This document shows, piece by piece, positions 29,486 through 39,010 of a DNA stretch of 64,000 nt. The notes beneath the pieces are model-generated. The model was not told the origin of the DNA. It saw only the letters and a program-made list of their open reading frames with translations, and ran no database searches. This DNA comes from CAVVIH01 sp963748295 (GTDB taxonomy: Bacteria > Acidobacteriota > Vicinamibacteria > Vicinamibacterales > 2-12-FULL-66-21), in contig CAVVIH010000006.1 in NCBI GenBank assembly GCA_963748295.1, positions 1,735,072-1,799,071 on the forward strand. Reading direction: 5' to 3'. The number at the start of each line of letters is the position of its first letter. The first letter of the stretch is position 1. A program made the translations under genes and the position numbers.

Positions 29486-30576
29486 ATGAGTAGTGCGCAC
29501 GTATACGTGGCGAGTGCGATTTGCGTGATTCTTGCCACGGTCGGCGTCTCAGCACAGACACCCGCAGGTGGCCTCTCGATCGAACGCGTGTTCGGGCCCG
29601 AAGTGCCGACCGGCCCGTACAAGCATCCTGCCTGCCTGACCGAGCTCGCCAACGGCGACCTCTACCTCGTCTACTACGGCGGCCAGGGCGAGTACGCGCG
29701 CGACACGGCGGTGTTCGGATCGCGGCTCGCGAAGGGCAGCCGCACGTGGACGCCGCCGCTGGCCATCGCGCGCGATCCGTTCCGATCGCTCGGCAACGGC
29801 GTCGTCTGGCAGGCGCCCGATGGCCTCGTGTGGCTCTTCTACGTCGTCCGATATGGCGAGACGTGGTCCACGTCGCGCATCCAGGCAAAGATCTCGCGCG
29901 ACAACGCCGCCACGTGGTCCGACGCCTTCATGCTGCACGAGGGCGCGGGGATGATGGTGCGCAATCGTCCGATTGTTCTACAGGACGGCGATTATCTGCT
30001 GCCCATCTACCATGAGACCGGGGACGACCCCGAGGTCGTCGGCGCCGAGAGCACGTCGCTCTTCCTCCGGTATCAGAAGGCGTCAGGACAGTGGAAGCAG
30101 ACCGGCGCCATCCGGTCGAAGAAGGGCAACATCCAGCCGGCCGTCGTCGAGGTCTCGCCCGGGCGCTTGATCGCCTACTCCCGCCGCGGCGGCGGCTACG
30201 GACCGACCACCGATGGCTGGATGGTGCGCGCGGAGTCCACCGACGGCGGTTGGACCTGGAGCGAGGGACGCGACTCCACGTTCCAGAACCCGAACGCGGC
30301 GGTGGATTTCCTGAAGCTTGCGAGCGGCAACCTGCTGCTGGTGTTCAACGACAGCATGACGAAGCGAACGCCGCTCGTCGCCGCGCTTTCGACTGACGGC
30401 GATGCGACCTACGCCGCCGCCGGAACATCGCTGAAGGTCCGGGAGATTTCGCGTACCCGATTGTGCTCCAGGGCGCCGACGGCCGCATCCACGCTATCTA
30501 CACGTCGAACCAGCGGCAGGTGATCAACCACGCGGTGTTCACCGAGTCATGGCTGCTCGGCGGTGCAGCGCGCTAG
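29486..30576 (+). CDS. Exported BNR/sialidase-fold protein, second copy type (one frame change)
   Basis: About 362 residues. The ATG at 29486 has TTTGAGGGG upstream and a signal peptide (YVASAICVILATVGVSAQ). The propeller follows: LTELANGDLYLVYYGGQG, FRSLGNGVVWQAPDGLVWLF, ISRDNAATWSD, STDGGWTWSEG. It differs clearly from the sialidase-like gene at 23.5 kb. The frame changes near 30425, after which the C-terminus reads YPIVLQGADGRIHAIY and ends in ESWLLGGAAR. The last ~60 bases of the gene are duplicated at 33631-33693. The substrate is not predictable. Confidence 0.75.
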
Positions 30577-30604
30577 GCTGCCGGCGGCAAGGCAGAAGGC
30601 AGAA

Positions 30605-30642
30605 GGCAGAAGGGAAAACTCTAACGTTTTCTCCCTTCTGCC
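30605..30642. terminator. Terminator-like hairpin after the sialidase-like gene
   Basis: Arms GGCAGAAGGGAAAAC and GTTTTCTCCCTTCTGCC, one bulged base, six-base loop. It can serve both strands and lies between two convergent 3' ends. It has an identical second copy at 33723-33760. Confidence 0.65.
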
Positions 30643-30679
30643 TTATCCCTTCTCCCTTGTCAGCGGCACCTTTTCAGCG

Positions 30680-30807
30680 TCAGTAGAGCGGACGATCGCC
30701 TGGCGCGCGCAACCGGCCGAGCGGCTCGAGGAGCTCCCGCACTCCTCGCTCGAAGAACCCCAGATCAGACGCCGACTGGAGAGCGTGAAGCCTTCGTCGA
30801 TCAACTG
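30680..30807 (-). pseudogene. Orphan 3' end of the HpcH/HpaI aldolase gene
   Basis: About 43 codons matching the end of the intact aldolase at 33798-34610 (RQLIDEGFTL compared with RQFIDDGFTL), but with a one-base deletion and no gene body upstream. The 179 bases between this remnant and the kinase start hold no gene that I can support. Confidence 0.75.
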
Positions 30808-30986
30808 TCTCGTACGATCACGCGGCACGTCCGAACAGGAGTCACGAATCGAAAGGATTTCACGGACGTTCGCCGTATATTCGCCAATGGTCGACCACTG
30901 ATTCAGCGCATCCCGGTCGAGCGGCATCGGTTGTCGGGTGCGGTGCTCGGTCGAGCGGCTTGTTATGATTCCCGCGGAATCTCGCG

Positions 30987-33374
30987 ATGATCGGCCTAAC
31001 CATCGAGCATTACACCGTAATCGAGCAGCTGGGTGGCGGGGGCATGGGTGTCGTCTACAAAGCCCACGACACCCGTCTCGGCCGTCACGTCGCACTCAAA
31101 TTCCTCCCTGATACGGTGCTGGATGATCGTCTTGCAATCGAACGATTTCAGCGGGAGGCGCGCGCCGCATCCGCCCTCAACCATCCGAATATCTGCACAA
31201 TTCACGACATCGGCGAGTTCAACGGGCAGCAGTTCATCGTGATGGAGTTCCTGGAGGGAGAAACGCTGAAACACCGCATCGGCGACCGCCCGCTGACGAG
31301 CGAGCTGATGCTGGATCTCGGAATGCAGATTGCCGATGCCCTGGACGCCGCGCATGCCAGCGGCATCATCCATCGCGACGTGAAACCGGCGAACATTTTC
31401 GTCACGAAGCGGGGCCACGCGAAGCTCCTTGATTTCGGGCTGGCCAAGAAGGCACAGCGCAAGTTCGAGGCGGCAGCCGCTGCGGCGATGCCGACCGTCA
31501 GCGGCGAAGATGAACTCACCAATCCCGGCACTTCAATGGGCACCGCCGCGTACATGTCGCCGGAGCAGGCGCGGGGCGAGGTGCTCGACGGGCGGACGGA
31601 TCTGTTCTCGCTCGGCGCCGTGCTGTACGAGATGGCGACCGGCCGGCGGCCGTTTGCGGGCGACACGTCAGCGCTCGTGTTCGATGGGATTCTGCGCAAG
31701 ACACCGGTCCCCGCGACACGTGTGAATCCTGAGGTTCCGCCGGAGCTCGAGCGCATCATCACCAAAGCGCTCGAGAAGGATCGCGAGCTGCGGTACCAGA
31801 GCGCGAGTGAGCTCCGCGCCGACTTGAAGCGTCTGCGCCGCGATACCGACGCCGCACGATTTGCGTCCGACGGTGTCGAGAGCGCAGCGTCTCAGCCCCG
31901 CCCGTCGCGCCGTTGGCCGCGCCCAGCCGTTGCCGGCGCCCTCCTCCTGGCGGGCGCCCTGCTGATCGCGGCATCGCTGACGCTGACGAACGGACGCCGC
32001 ACGGCAGTCGATTCGATCGCCGTGCTGCCATTTGTGAACGCAGGCGCGGACGCCAACCTCGATTACCTCGCCGATGGAATTGCCGAGAGTCTCATCAACA
32101 GCCTGTCACAGCTGCCGAACGTGACCGTGATGTCACGCAGTGCGGTGTTTCGCTATAAGGGCAAAGAGGTGGATCCGCAGGCGGTAGGTCGCGATCTGAA
32201 AGTCCAAGCGGTGCTGATCAGCCGGCTGACACAGCGAGATGACGAGCTGATGATCAGCACGGAGCTCGTTGACGCACGTGGCAACCACCACATCTGGGGA
32301 CAACAATACAGCCGCAAGCTTGCCGACCTGGTTGCCGTGGAGAAAGAAATCGCGCAGGACGTCACCGAGCACCTCCGCGTGCGATTGACTGGCGAACAAC
32401 GAGAAGCGCTGACGAAGCGCCCGACACAAGACGCCGACGCGTACCAGTTGTATCTGAAGGGCCGTTTTCAGTGGAACAAGCGCACGATCCCGGGATTTCG
32501 AAGCGCGGTGGCGTATTTCCAGCAGGCGATCGAGAAGGATACGAACTACGCGCTGGCATATGCGGGGCTGGCGGATTGCTACATCCTGCTCGGCGTCTAC
32601 GAAGAAATTCCTATCCGCGATGCCTACCCGCTCGGAAAGGCCGCGGCGCTGAAGGCGATTCAGCTGGACGACCAGCTCGGCGAGGCGCATGCCTCGCTCG
32701 CGAGAGGCATCATCGCGCACGATTGGGACTGGGACGCGGCCCGGCGGGAGTTCGAGCGTGCGCTGCAAATCGACCCGAAATACGCAATGGGCCATTACTG
32801 GTATTCCTACTATTTTTTCGCGGTCCGGCGCATGGATGACGCCGAGCGGGAGATGAGGCGGGCGATCGAGCTGGATCCGCTCTCCCTCAACATCAATGCG
32901 GAGCTCGGCAGGCTGTTTCTCTATCAGCGTCGATACGACGCGGCGATCGAGCAGGAACGCAAGACGCTGCAAATGGATCCCGAGTTCGTCGTGGCGCGCC
33001 AGATCCTCGCCGTCGCGCTTCTGGAAAAGGGCCGATACGCCGAGGCCCTGCAGACCAGCCAGGCCCTGCAGGCCACCAACCGGCATAGTTTCACGATGAC
33101 CCGCGCCCATCTCAGATCGGGCAACAAGGCAGCCGCGCAGAAAGTCGTGTCGGACTTGCTCGCCATGTCGACGACGCGCCATACCTCCGCATACAGCATC
33201 GCCGTCGCATACATCGGACTCGAAGACACGGAGCGCGCCTTCGAATGGCTCGAGAAGGCATTCGTCGATCGATCGATGCGTCCCGACTTCATGCCGTACG
33301 ACCCGATCTATGACTTTCTGCGGTCCGACCCCAGATTCACGAATTTGCTGCGCCGCGCCGGCCTGCCGCAGTGA
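30987..33374 (+). CDS. Membrane serine/threonine protein kinase with TolB-like and TPR sensor part
   Basis: 795 residues, no frame change. The PknB-type kinase domain spans ~1-285: glycine loop LGGGGMGVVYKA, Lys38 in VALKFLP, catalytic Asp131 in HRDVKPANI, DFG Asp149, and SMGTAAYMSPEQARG in the activation segment. A single membrane helix at ~312-334 (VAGALLLAGALLIAASLTL) separates it from an outer part. That part has a TolB-N-like domain (SIAVLPFVNAGADANLDYLA, AVLISRLTQRDDELMISTEL) and TPR helices from ~475 to the end. This is a common acidobacterial sensor kinase; its targets are unknown. It stands alone, enclosed by the two copies of a 295-base repeat, and so looks like a recent insertion. 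Confidence 0.92.
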   Translation: MIGLTIEHYTVIEQLGGGGMGVVYKAHDTRLGRHVALKFLPDTVLDDRLAIERFQREARAASALNHPNICTIHDIGEFNGQQFIVMEFLEGETLKHRIGDRPLTSELMLDLGMQIADALDAAHASGIIHRDVKPANIFVTKRGHAKLLDFGLAKKAQRKFEAAAAAAMPTVSGEDELTNPGTSMGTAAYMSPEQARGEVLDGRTDLFSLGAVLYEMATGRRPFAGDTSALVFDGILRKTPVPATRVNPEVPPELERIITKALEKDRELRYQSASELRADLKRLRRDTDAARFASDGVESAASQPRPSRRWPRPAVAGALLLAGALLIAASLTLTNGRRTAVDSIAVLPFVNAGADANLDYLADGIAESLINSLSQLPNVTVMSRSAVFRYKGKEVDPQAVGRDLKVQAVLISRLTQRDDELMISTELVDARGNHHIWGQQYSRKLADLVAVEKEIAQDVTEHLRVRLTGEQREALTKRPTQDADAYQLYLKGRFQWNKRTIPGFRSAVAYFQQAIEKDTNYALAYAGLADCYILLGVYEEIPIRDAYPLGKAAALKAIQLDDQLGEAHASLARGIIAHDWDWDAARREFERALQIDPKYAMGHYWYSYYFFAVRRMDDAEREMRRAIELDPLSLNINAELGRLFLYQRRYDAAIEQERKTLQMDPEFVVARQILAVALLEKGRYAEALQTSQALQATNRHSFTMTRAHLRSGNKAAAQKVVSDLLAMSTTRHTSAYSIAVAYIGLEDTERAFEWLEKAFVDRSMRPDFMPYDPIYDFLRSDPRFTNLLRRAGLPQ

Positions 33375-33513
33375 CCGTCGGCGGTGGTTCCGTTCTCCAC
33401 ACAGCACGGCAGAGTTCTCCCTTTTACGGCTGTGCGCTGTACCGCTACGCCACGCACAATCTGCGTCGCCCGCAAATACTACGCGCAGACCGCTCTCTCG
33501 GCGGTTCGGACCG

Positions 33514-33630
33514 ATGAACGTCATCGTCCGCGCGTCGGTTCCCGCCGCCTCCGTCGATGCGCCGATCCGATCGGCGATTGCCGCGGGTCGATCGCGACGT
33601 CCCGATCATCGATGCAAGAACGCAGATCCG
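33514..33630 (+). pseudogene. Internal fragment of an ADOP permease
   Basis: The plus strand reads MNVIVRASVPAASVDAPIRS then AIAA and, after a shift, VDRDVPIIDARTQ. This is the last periplasmic part of ADOP permeases, where V-R-S/T then AIRAVDPDLP-type sequence is normal. It ends exactly where repeat copy B begins (33631), so it marks the right edge of the inserted kinase segment. Confidence 0.6.
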
Positions 33631-33926
33631 GCGGCAGGTGATCAACCACGCGGTGTTCACCGAGTCATGGCTGCTCGACGGTGCAGCGCGCTAGGCTGCC
33701 GGCGGCAAGGCAGAAGGCAGAAGGCAGAAGGGAAAACTCTAACGTTTTCTCCCTTCTGCCTTATCCCTTCTCCCTTGTCAGCGGCACCTTTTCAGCGTCA
33801 GTAAAGCGGCCGATCGCCGGGCGCGCGCAACCGCCCGAGCGGCTCGAGGAGCTCCCGCACCCCTCGCTCGAAGAACCCCAGGTCAGACCCCGCCTGGAAG
33901 AGCGTGAAGCCGTCGTCGATGAACTG
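33631..33926. repeat. 296-bp direct repeat, copy B
   Basis: Contains a sialidase-gene tail (RQVINHAVFTESWLLDGAAR, stop at 33692), the terminator hairpin and the 3' end of the intact aldolase gene. See copy A at 30513-30807. Confidence 0.9.
33723..33760. terminator. Terminator-like hairpin, second copy
   Basis: Identical to 30605-30642 and placed 38 bases downstream of the aldolase stop on the minus strand, so it probably ends that transcript. Confidence 0.65.
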
Positions 33927-34610
33927 CCGTGCCTGCGCGGCGTCGCCCACCGGGCGTCCGAGCGCCTTGCCATGGCGTCGAGCCGCATCTTTGACGCGGT
34001 CGATGGCCTGCCGCAGCCGAGGCTCGTCCTGCCGCCCGCGGAAGCCCATCGAGAACGACAGGTCGCTCGTGCCGATGAACAGCGCGTCGAGGCGCGGCGT
34101 CGCGGCAATCGCCTCGATCTCGTCGAGCGCGCGCGCTTCCTCGATCATCGCGACGATCAGCATGTTCGCGTCGGCCGAGTCGTAGTAGCGCAGCGGCTCC
34201 GGCCAGGAGGACGTGGCCAGCCCGGCGCCGGATCCGCGGCGCCCCGCCGGCGGGTACTGGCAGGCCTCGACGGCCTGCTGCGCCAGCGCCGCAGTGCTGG
34301 TGAACGGGAAGATCACGCCGGCCATGCCCATGTCGAGCGCGTGCTTGGCGGTCCACAACTCGTTGACCGGCAGCCGCGCCACTGGCATCGCGCCCAGCCC
34401 GCGTGTCGCCAGGACGATGTGGCGCGCGGTCTCGAGAGTGATGGGCGAATGCTCGAGCTCGATCCAGAGGAAGTCGAAACCGAGACCCGCGGCGCGCGCG
34501 GCGACGTCGAGCGACGGCGTCGTCAGCGTCACGCCGAAGACCGGCTCGCCGTTCTGGAGCTTGCGGCGAACCGGATTCTCCCACCGTGGGTCGGCGCCAG
34601 GCGTCGTCAC
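33798..34610 (-). CDS. HpcH/HpaI family class II aldolase
   Basis: 270 residues from a GTG at 34610 whose last bases overlap the stop of the hydrolase gene (GTGA), the reason for choosing it over a start 33 bases upstream. The family motifs are GLGFDFLWIELEHSPITLET, with the catalytic His, then MPVARLPVNE, GMAGVIFPFTSTA and, near the end, ALFIGTSDLSFSMGF. Members cleave 2-keto-3-deoxy sugar acids or 4-hydroxy-2-oxo acids with a divalent metal. This fits the sugar-acid theme of the island. No frame change. Its 3' end is duplicated at 30680-30807. Confidence 0.88.
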   Translation of the reverse strand: MTTPGADPRWENPVRRKLQNGEPVFGVTLTTPSLDVAARAAGLGFDFLWIELEHSPITLETARHIVLATRGLGAMPVARLPVNELWTAKHALDMGMAGVIFPFTSTAALAQQAVEACQYPPAGRRGSGAGLATSSWPEPLRYYDSADANMLIVAMIEEARALDEIEAIAATPRLDALFIGTSDLSFSMGFRGRQDEPRLRQAIDRVKDAARRHGKALGRPVGDAAQARQFIDDGFTLFQAGSDLGFFERGVRELLEPLGRLRAPGDRPLY

Positions 34611-37040
34611 GGTTTCTCTCGCGACGGTACGCGCAGCAGCCACACCTCGGCGATCTGGTTCCCGCGTCCCGCGCCGCCCGCGCCTGGCTCCTGCTGCCAG
34701 GTGAGCGTCAGCGCGCCATCCGCCGTCGCCGACGCCGGCACGTCGTACTCCACGGGCTTCGGATGGCCCTCCTTGCTGATCCAGCCGTGCACCTCGTTCG
34801 AGCCGTCGGCGTCGAGGCGCAGCTTCGGCGTGAAGCTGTAGACGTCGCCCGCGTAGACGACGCGGACGCGGTAGCGCGCCGTCGGATCGAGTCCGTCGTA
34901 GCGCATCTCGACGCGCCCATCATAGAAGGACTCGGCGTGCGTCATCCACGAGAGGCGCCAGCCGGACCGGTAGCCGAATCCGGTCGCCGTGGACTTGAAC
35001 GATCCAGGGTCGGTCGGCAGGCCCTGACCCCGAACCAGGTGCGGCTGACGGGAGGGATCGCCGAGGTCGTCGTAGAAGCCGCCGGGCCCGGGGTCAGTCC
35101 AGCGCAGGATCGTGTCGATCGCCGCAAGCCGCTCGTCCTCCTTGGCGAGGCCGCGGATCTCCTTGAAGCGCTCGGCCAGCCAGACGCGATCGTTGAGCGG
35201 CATGTCCACCGTGTCGAGCGTCGCGCCGCGGCCGACGGCAATCGCGCCGTACGGCTTCACCGCAAGCTGCATGCGGATGCTCTGGAAGAGAGCGTCGGCA
35301 AGCTCGCCGACGCGTGCGCGAAGCGGCGCTGCCGCCTGGGCCGTCGTCGCGCGCGCCAGCGCGGCATCGGCGGCGTCGAGCGCCGCGAGCGCGCCTGTTC
35401 CACGTCCGCGCAAGAGTGCGGTCATCGCGTCCACCTCCAGCGCGCGCTCGTAGAGCAGGCGCTGACGGACGTACGCGTCGTAGTACGCGCGGTAGAGCGC
35501 CTGCTGGAAGCGCCAGTTGAGCAGGTCGCGGGGAGCGGCGGCGCGCTCCATGGCCTGGAACTGCTGCAACGCCGTATCCACGCCCGCGTTGCTGGCGAGC
35601 GGGCCGCGCCAGTTGCGCTCGAGCGACAGCAGTCCCTGCGCGAAGCTGTCGGTGTAGCGGTCGCCGATGAAGTAGCGGCTGTACTGGCGCAGCGTCTCCA
35701 GGGGATCCGCGTTCCGGTCCCAGCCCAGATTGCTCCAGACGATCTTGTTGACGTCGTCGTTGCAGCCCTCGGAGTAGGTGATGAAGCCGATGGCGTGCTC
35801 GTCGAGCGCGCGGTAGATCGCGGTCTGGTCGAGCGGCCGCGGGTTGATCGGCTCGCGGTTCGACGTCTGCGCGTGCGCGATGTCCCAGTCCGGTACGGGG
35901 TACTGCGCGCGCAGGCTGTGGGTGATGTCGGGGTAGAGGCGAATCTTGTAGCGCTTGTCGATTTTCGCGCGCAGCGTCGGCAGCGGGTCCCGCACCTGGG
36001 GGCCGAAGACGAGCCCGGTGAGCCAGGCCGGCTGCTTCGCCATCAGGTCGTAGAACTGGTTCATCCAGTCCACCGTGAAGCCCTGCGGCGACAGCCACAT
36101 CGTCGCCTTCGGGTGGAACTGGCGGAGGCTCGCGGTCTGGCGCTCGAGCAGCGTGAACATGTGCCGCGGCTCGGTGTGGCCGGGATCGCCGCCGGGCACG
36201 AGGATCGCGTCGATCCGCGGCAGCCGCTTGAAGACCTCGGCCCATTCCTTGACCGCGAAGTCCACGTCCGCCGGGTCGCCGTAGTCCTTGTCCAGCGCCG
36301 GATACCAGATCCAGACGTCGAGGCCGTACTCGTCGGCGATGCGCGACATCTCGACCATCATCTCGATCGGCGGCAGGGGAAAGTGCGGGCTGTCGGCGTC
36401 GTCGTCCGAGCGCGGCGGAATGAGCTCGATGGCGTTGTTGCCGAAGACCGCCAGGTCGCGGATGTACTGGTCCCACATCGCGACGGTCCAGCCGTCGTAG
36501 GAGTTGGTCTTGGGCCGGTAGCCGAGCTGATGGCCGCGCAGCGGCGTCGCCGGCGTGGTCGAGAGCCGCAGCGACGGTGCGACGGCGAGGGTGCCGCAAT
36601 CCATGCGCAACTCGCGGAGCAGGCGTCCGACGCCGAAGAGGACGCCGCGTTCGTCGGCGCCGGCCACGGTCACCTCTGCAGCCGCGCCGCTGCCGGTCGC
36701 GACGAGCTGAAACCCTTCGGCGCCGGGCTTGGAAAGGTCCGCCGAGCGAGGACCCGGCGCCGCCAGGCAGGCTTCCGATGCGGCCAATGTTGATCGACGG
36801 CCGTCCGGCGGTCGCGCTCGTGGCCACGGGCAGCGTAATCAGCGTGCGCTTCTGCACCTCTTCGACCAGCACCTGCACGGCCTTCTTCTCTCGCGCCGTC
36901 GGGCGGTCGGAGGTCACGACGACTGCCGAGCGGAGGTCGATCAACGCCGGAGCCGGAGTCACCTGCGCCATCGGCGCAGCCGAGGCGGCCATGAAGACGG
37001 TCGAGAGCCCGACCAGAAGACGACGACAGGACACGCGCAT
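34607..37040 (-). CDS. Large glycoside hydrolase, GH67/GH20-like architecture, paralog B (one frame change)
   Basis: About 810 residues. The ATG at 37040 follows GGAGGGG and begins a signal peptide (RRLLVGLSTVFMAASAAPMA). The N-terminal domain is AREKKAVQVLVEEVQKRTLI; after a frame change near 36770 it continues AGADERGVLFGVGRLLRELR. The barrel starts PLRGHQLGYRPKTNSYDGW and holds AILVPGGDPGHTEPRHMFTL, then ITHSLRAQYPVPDWDIA. The C-terminus is a beta-rich domain (PTARYRVRVVYAGDVYSF). The layout matches paralog A at 24.8-27.2 kb. The likely function is hydrolysis of a plant acidic oligosaccharide; a precise family cannot be set by eye. A GAAACG-type operator lies 85 bases upstream, and the aldolase gene is coupled at the 3' end. 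Confidence 0.78.
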
Positions 37041-37124
37041 GCACCCCTCCGGCGAACCGAACGCCGCGAAACGTCGACGAATCTGAGGCCGCGCTACGAG
37101 CGGCCGGCAGTCGACGCTATTTTT

Positions 37125-37136
37125 GAAACGTGTTCC
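37125..37136. promoter_or_regulatory. GAAACGTGTTCC palindrome-like site, candidate IclR operator site 2
   Basis: Differs by two bases from the perfect palindrome at 19180-19191 and has the same A/T flanks (TTTTT on the left, ATTTTTAC on the right). Lies 85 bases before the hydrolase start at 37040. Confidence 0.5.
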
Positions 37137-37244
37137 ATTTTTACTACAGGTCGGACCACAGCGCAAGCCGCGCACGGAAGCGATGTCCACGCCCCGGCGC
37201 TTCGGTCGAGGACGGTTCGTTCGGGTCAGGCCGGAAGTCTTGCG

Positions 37245-38067
37245 CTACCGGCGGAGCTCGGCGCTGATCTCGGCGGCGGCGCGTTCGATGGCGGCCATCA
37301 CGCGATCGCGCTCGGCATCGGACCGCAGCCGCATCTTAGGCATGGAAAGACTGATGGCGCCGATGACGGCGTGATTCGGCGCCCCGAATCGGCGCGCCGA
37401 AGCATGAGCCCTCGAGCGCGCTCTCTTCGGCGTCGAAGCTGTGTCCGGTTTGCCTGATGCGCTCGAGCTCCTGCTTCAACTCCACCTCGTCGGTGATCGT
37501 GTGCGCCGTGAAGCGGTGCAGCCCGTAGCTGCGGATGAGCGACTCGCAGCGTTCCTCGGGCTGGAAAGCGGTGATGGCTTTCCCCAGGGAGCTGGCGTGC
37601 GGGGGAAGGATGCGGCCGACCGTGTTGCCCATCCGGATGAGCTGTGGGCTCTCGATCGTCGCGACCACTTCGATGTGGTTCTCGAAGAGCATCGCCAGGG
37701 TGACCGTCTCGCGGAACTCGCGGTTCAACGCCTTCAGTCGAGGCATCGCGGCGTTGATGAGCTGCTGCTGCTTGAGGCGGCCCGAGGCCATCGGGCGCAA
37801 CGACTCCGGCGCGCGGTAGAGCCCTGCCGCGTCGCGCTCGAGGTATCGGGCCTTTTCCAGCGTATGAAGGATGCGGAACAGCGAGGTCTTGGCCAGCCCG
37901 ATGCGCTGCGTGAGCTCATTGAGCGACAACGGCTCTGGAGATCCGCGTACCTCGTCGAGCGCGGCGAGCGCCTTGCCGACGACCTTTGAAAAGTACTTGT
38001 CCGGAGCTGGCGATGCCGCCCGGCGTGGGGCGGCGGTAGTGAGGGCCAATGGTCGGGGTCGTGGCAT
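37245..38067 (-). CDS. IclR family transcriptional regulator (one frame change)
   Basis: About 274 residues from the ATG at 38067. The winged helix is PLSLNELTQRIGLAKTSLFR followed by ILHTLEKARYLERD. The effector domain follows with VVATIESPQLIRMGNTVGRI, HASSLGKAITAF and HTITDEVELKQELERIRQTG, and in a second frame after about 37385 it ends AISLSMPKMRLR and ERAAAEISAELRR. IclR-type regulators of sugar-acid pathways (KdgR) bind palindromes rich in GAAAC/GTTTC. Three such sites occur here, one of them upstream of this gene. It probably regulates the island and itself. The product of one of the aldolases or hydrolases may be the effector. Confidence 0.85.
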
Positions 38068-38135
38068 CAGTTGCGGTTGTGGCCGGCCAAATCCGGACAG
38101 GCGCACCGAAATCGTACACCACGCGCTTCAAAAAT

Positions 38136-38147
38136 GAAACGCAATTC
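38136..38147. promoter_or_regulatory. GAAACGCAATTC site, candidate IclR operator site 3
   Basis: About 69 bases before the IclR start on the minus strand, in the context CAAAAATGAAACGCAATTCG. The left half is identical to the palindrome of site 1 and the right half is weaker. It suggests autoregulation. Confidence 0.4.
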
Positions 38148-38212
38148 GATCGCAGGTTCGGCGGGATAGGGGCGTGATCGGGGAAGGTGCGCGAATCCGA
38201 GTCTTCGTGTTC

Positions 38213-38776
38213 TTACTCGAACACGGGACGAACCGGGCAGCTGAAGCCGGGCACGACGTCGCCGGCGTCGAGGATGTCTTCCACGCCGAGCGTGACGAGT
38301 GCCGATTGGGGCGTGTGAATCGTCACGGTCTTCTTCTTCGGATCGACGACCCAGACAAGGCGAACGCCCCGAGCGAGGTAGTCGTCGATCTTTGCGCTGA
38401 TTTCCGAAGTGCGGTCGCCCGGTGATCTGATCTCGACTGCCAGGTCGGGCGCACCAGGCCAGAAACCGTCCGGCACCCCCGTCTCCGGGATCTGATCCTG
38501 GCGAACGAAAGCGATGTCCGGTTCCCGAACCGTGTCAGGGTTGGCTGCGAGTTTGACTCCGCCCGACGTCATCACTGCACCCAGCCGGTGCGTGGTCACA
38601 TGGTGATGCAACAGGCTGGCAATACGCGTCGCCAACACGGCATGGCGGCTCCCCGGCGGACTCACGCGAACGACCCATCCTTCGACGAGCTCGTAGTGGT
38701 AGTCGTCGTTGGGAATCCGCGCGAACTCCTCAGCGGTAAGCGGACGCTCGTGAGCAGGCATGATCTGACGCTGCAT
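38213..38776 (-). CDS. Uma2 family (DUF820) PD-(D/E)XK-like endonuclease-fold protein
   Basis: 187 residues, typical for the family. PLTAEEFARIPNDDYHYELV is the standard beginning; the nuclease core is REPDIAFVRQDQIPE and PDLAVEIRSPGDRTSEISAK with the acidic D-E-x-R/K pattern, followed by GVRLVWVVDPKKKTVTIH. Function is unknown; the family is abundant in cyanobacteria and soil bacteria and may be a nuclease. The start could also be five codons downstream at 38761. It is six bases after the stop of a possible small gene. Confidence 0.85.
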   Translation of the reverse strand: MQRQIMPAHERPLTAEEFARIPNDDYHYELVEGWVVRVSPPGSRHAVLATRIASLLHHHVTTHRLGAVMTSGGVKLAANPDTVREPDIAFVRQDQIPETGVPDGFWPGAPDLAVEIRSPGDRTSEISAKIDDYLARGVRLVWVVDPKKKTVTIHTPQSALVTLGVEDILDAGDVVPGFSCPVRPVFE

Positions 38777-38782
38777 GGCATT

Positions 38783-39010
38783 CTACATCGTCAAAATTGC
38801 CAGAGCTGTGCCGTGCGAGAATCGTTGGCGATCCGCATTTGCGACAGCAAGAGCGCGCACAATCCGCCACGTATTCGGGCCGAGGTGTACGCAGTTCTCG
38901 CTGTTGTTTGGGAGGCTCTGCAAATCGTGAGCGAGCGCAGTTGCTTCGGTCCGTCTCGCCTGCTGACGTCCCAGTGCGTCGAGCAGCCTGACGCGCGCCC
39001 AGCGCGCCAT
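38783..39010 (-). CDS. Hypothetical small protein before the Uma2 gene
   Basis: 75 residues, MARWARVRLLDALGRQQARR onward, with coherent helices and mostly G/C-ending codons. The open frame extends about 17 codons upstream of this ATG (YRLTTPTINGDPADL) without a start, so the N-terminus may be cut by a frame change. It ends six bases before the Uma2 start. I do not recognise a family. The 257 bases from here to the ADOP gene hold nothing else I can support. Confidence 0.35.
   Translation of the reverse strand: MARWARVRLLDALGRQQARRTEATALAHDLQSLPNNSENCVHLGPNTWRIVRALAVANADRQRFSHGTALAILTM

Larger units (their letters stand above)
30513..30807. repeat. 295-bp direct repeat, copy A (sialidase 3' end, terminator, aldolase 3' end)
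   Basis: Aligns base for base with 33631-33926 at a constant offset of 3118 bases up to a one-base deletion near 30775. The first ~170 bases (sialidase tail and terminator) differ at only two or three positions. The last ~130 bases (aldolase tail) differ at roughly one base in ten. The two copies enclose the kinase gene at 30987-33374. Confidence 0.9.

Noticed and set aside
34586..36793. 735-residue open frame on the plus strand opposite hydrolase paralog B
   Set aside because: Antisense shadow; the minus frame has clear domain order, a coupled neighbour and homology to paralog A.
38213..38776. Uma2-type gene as part of a restriction or defence system
   Set aside because: No methylase, helicase or other defence gene is next to it; the family is widespread without such context.
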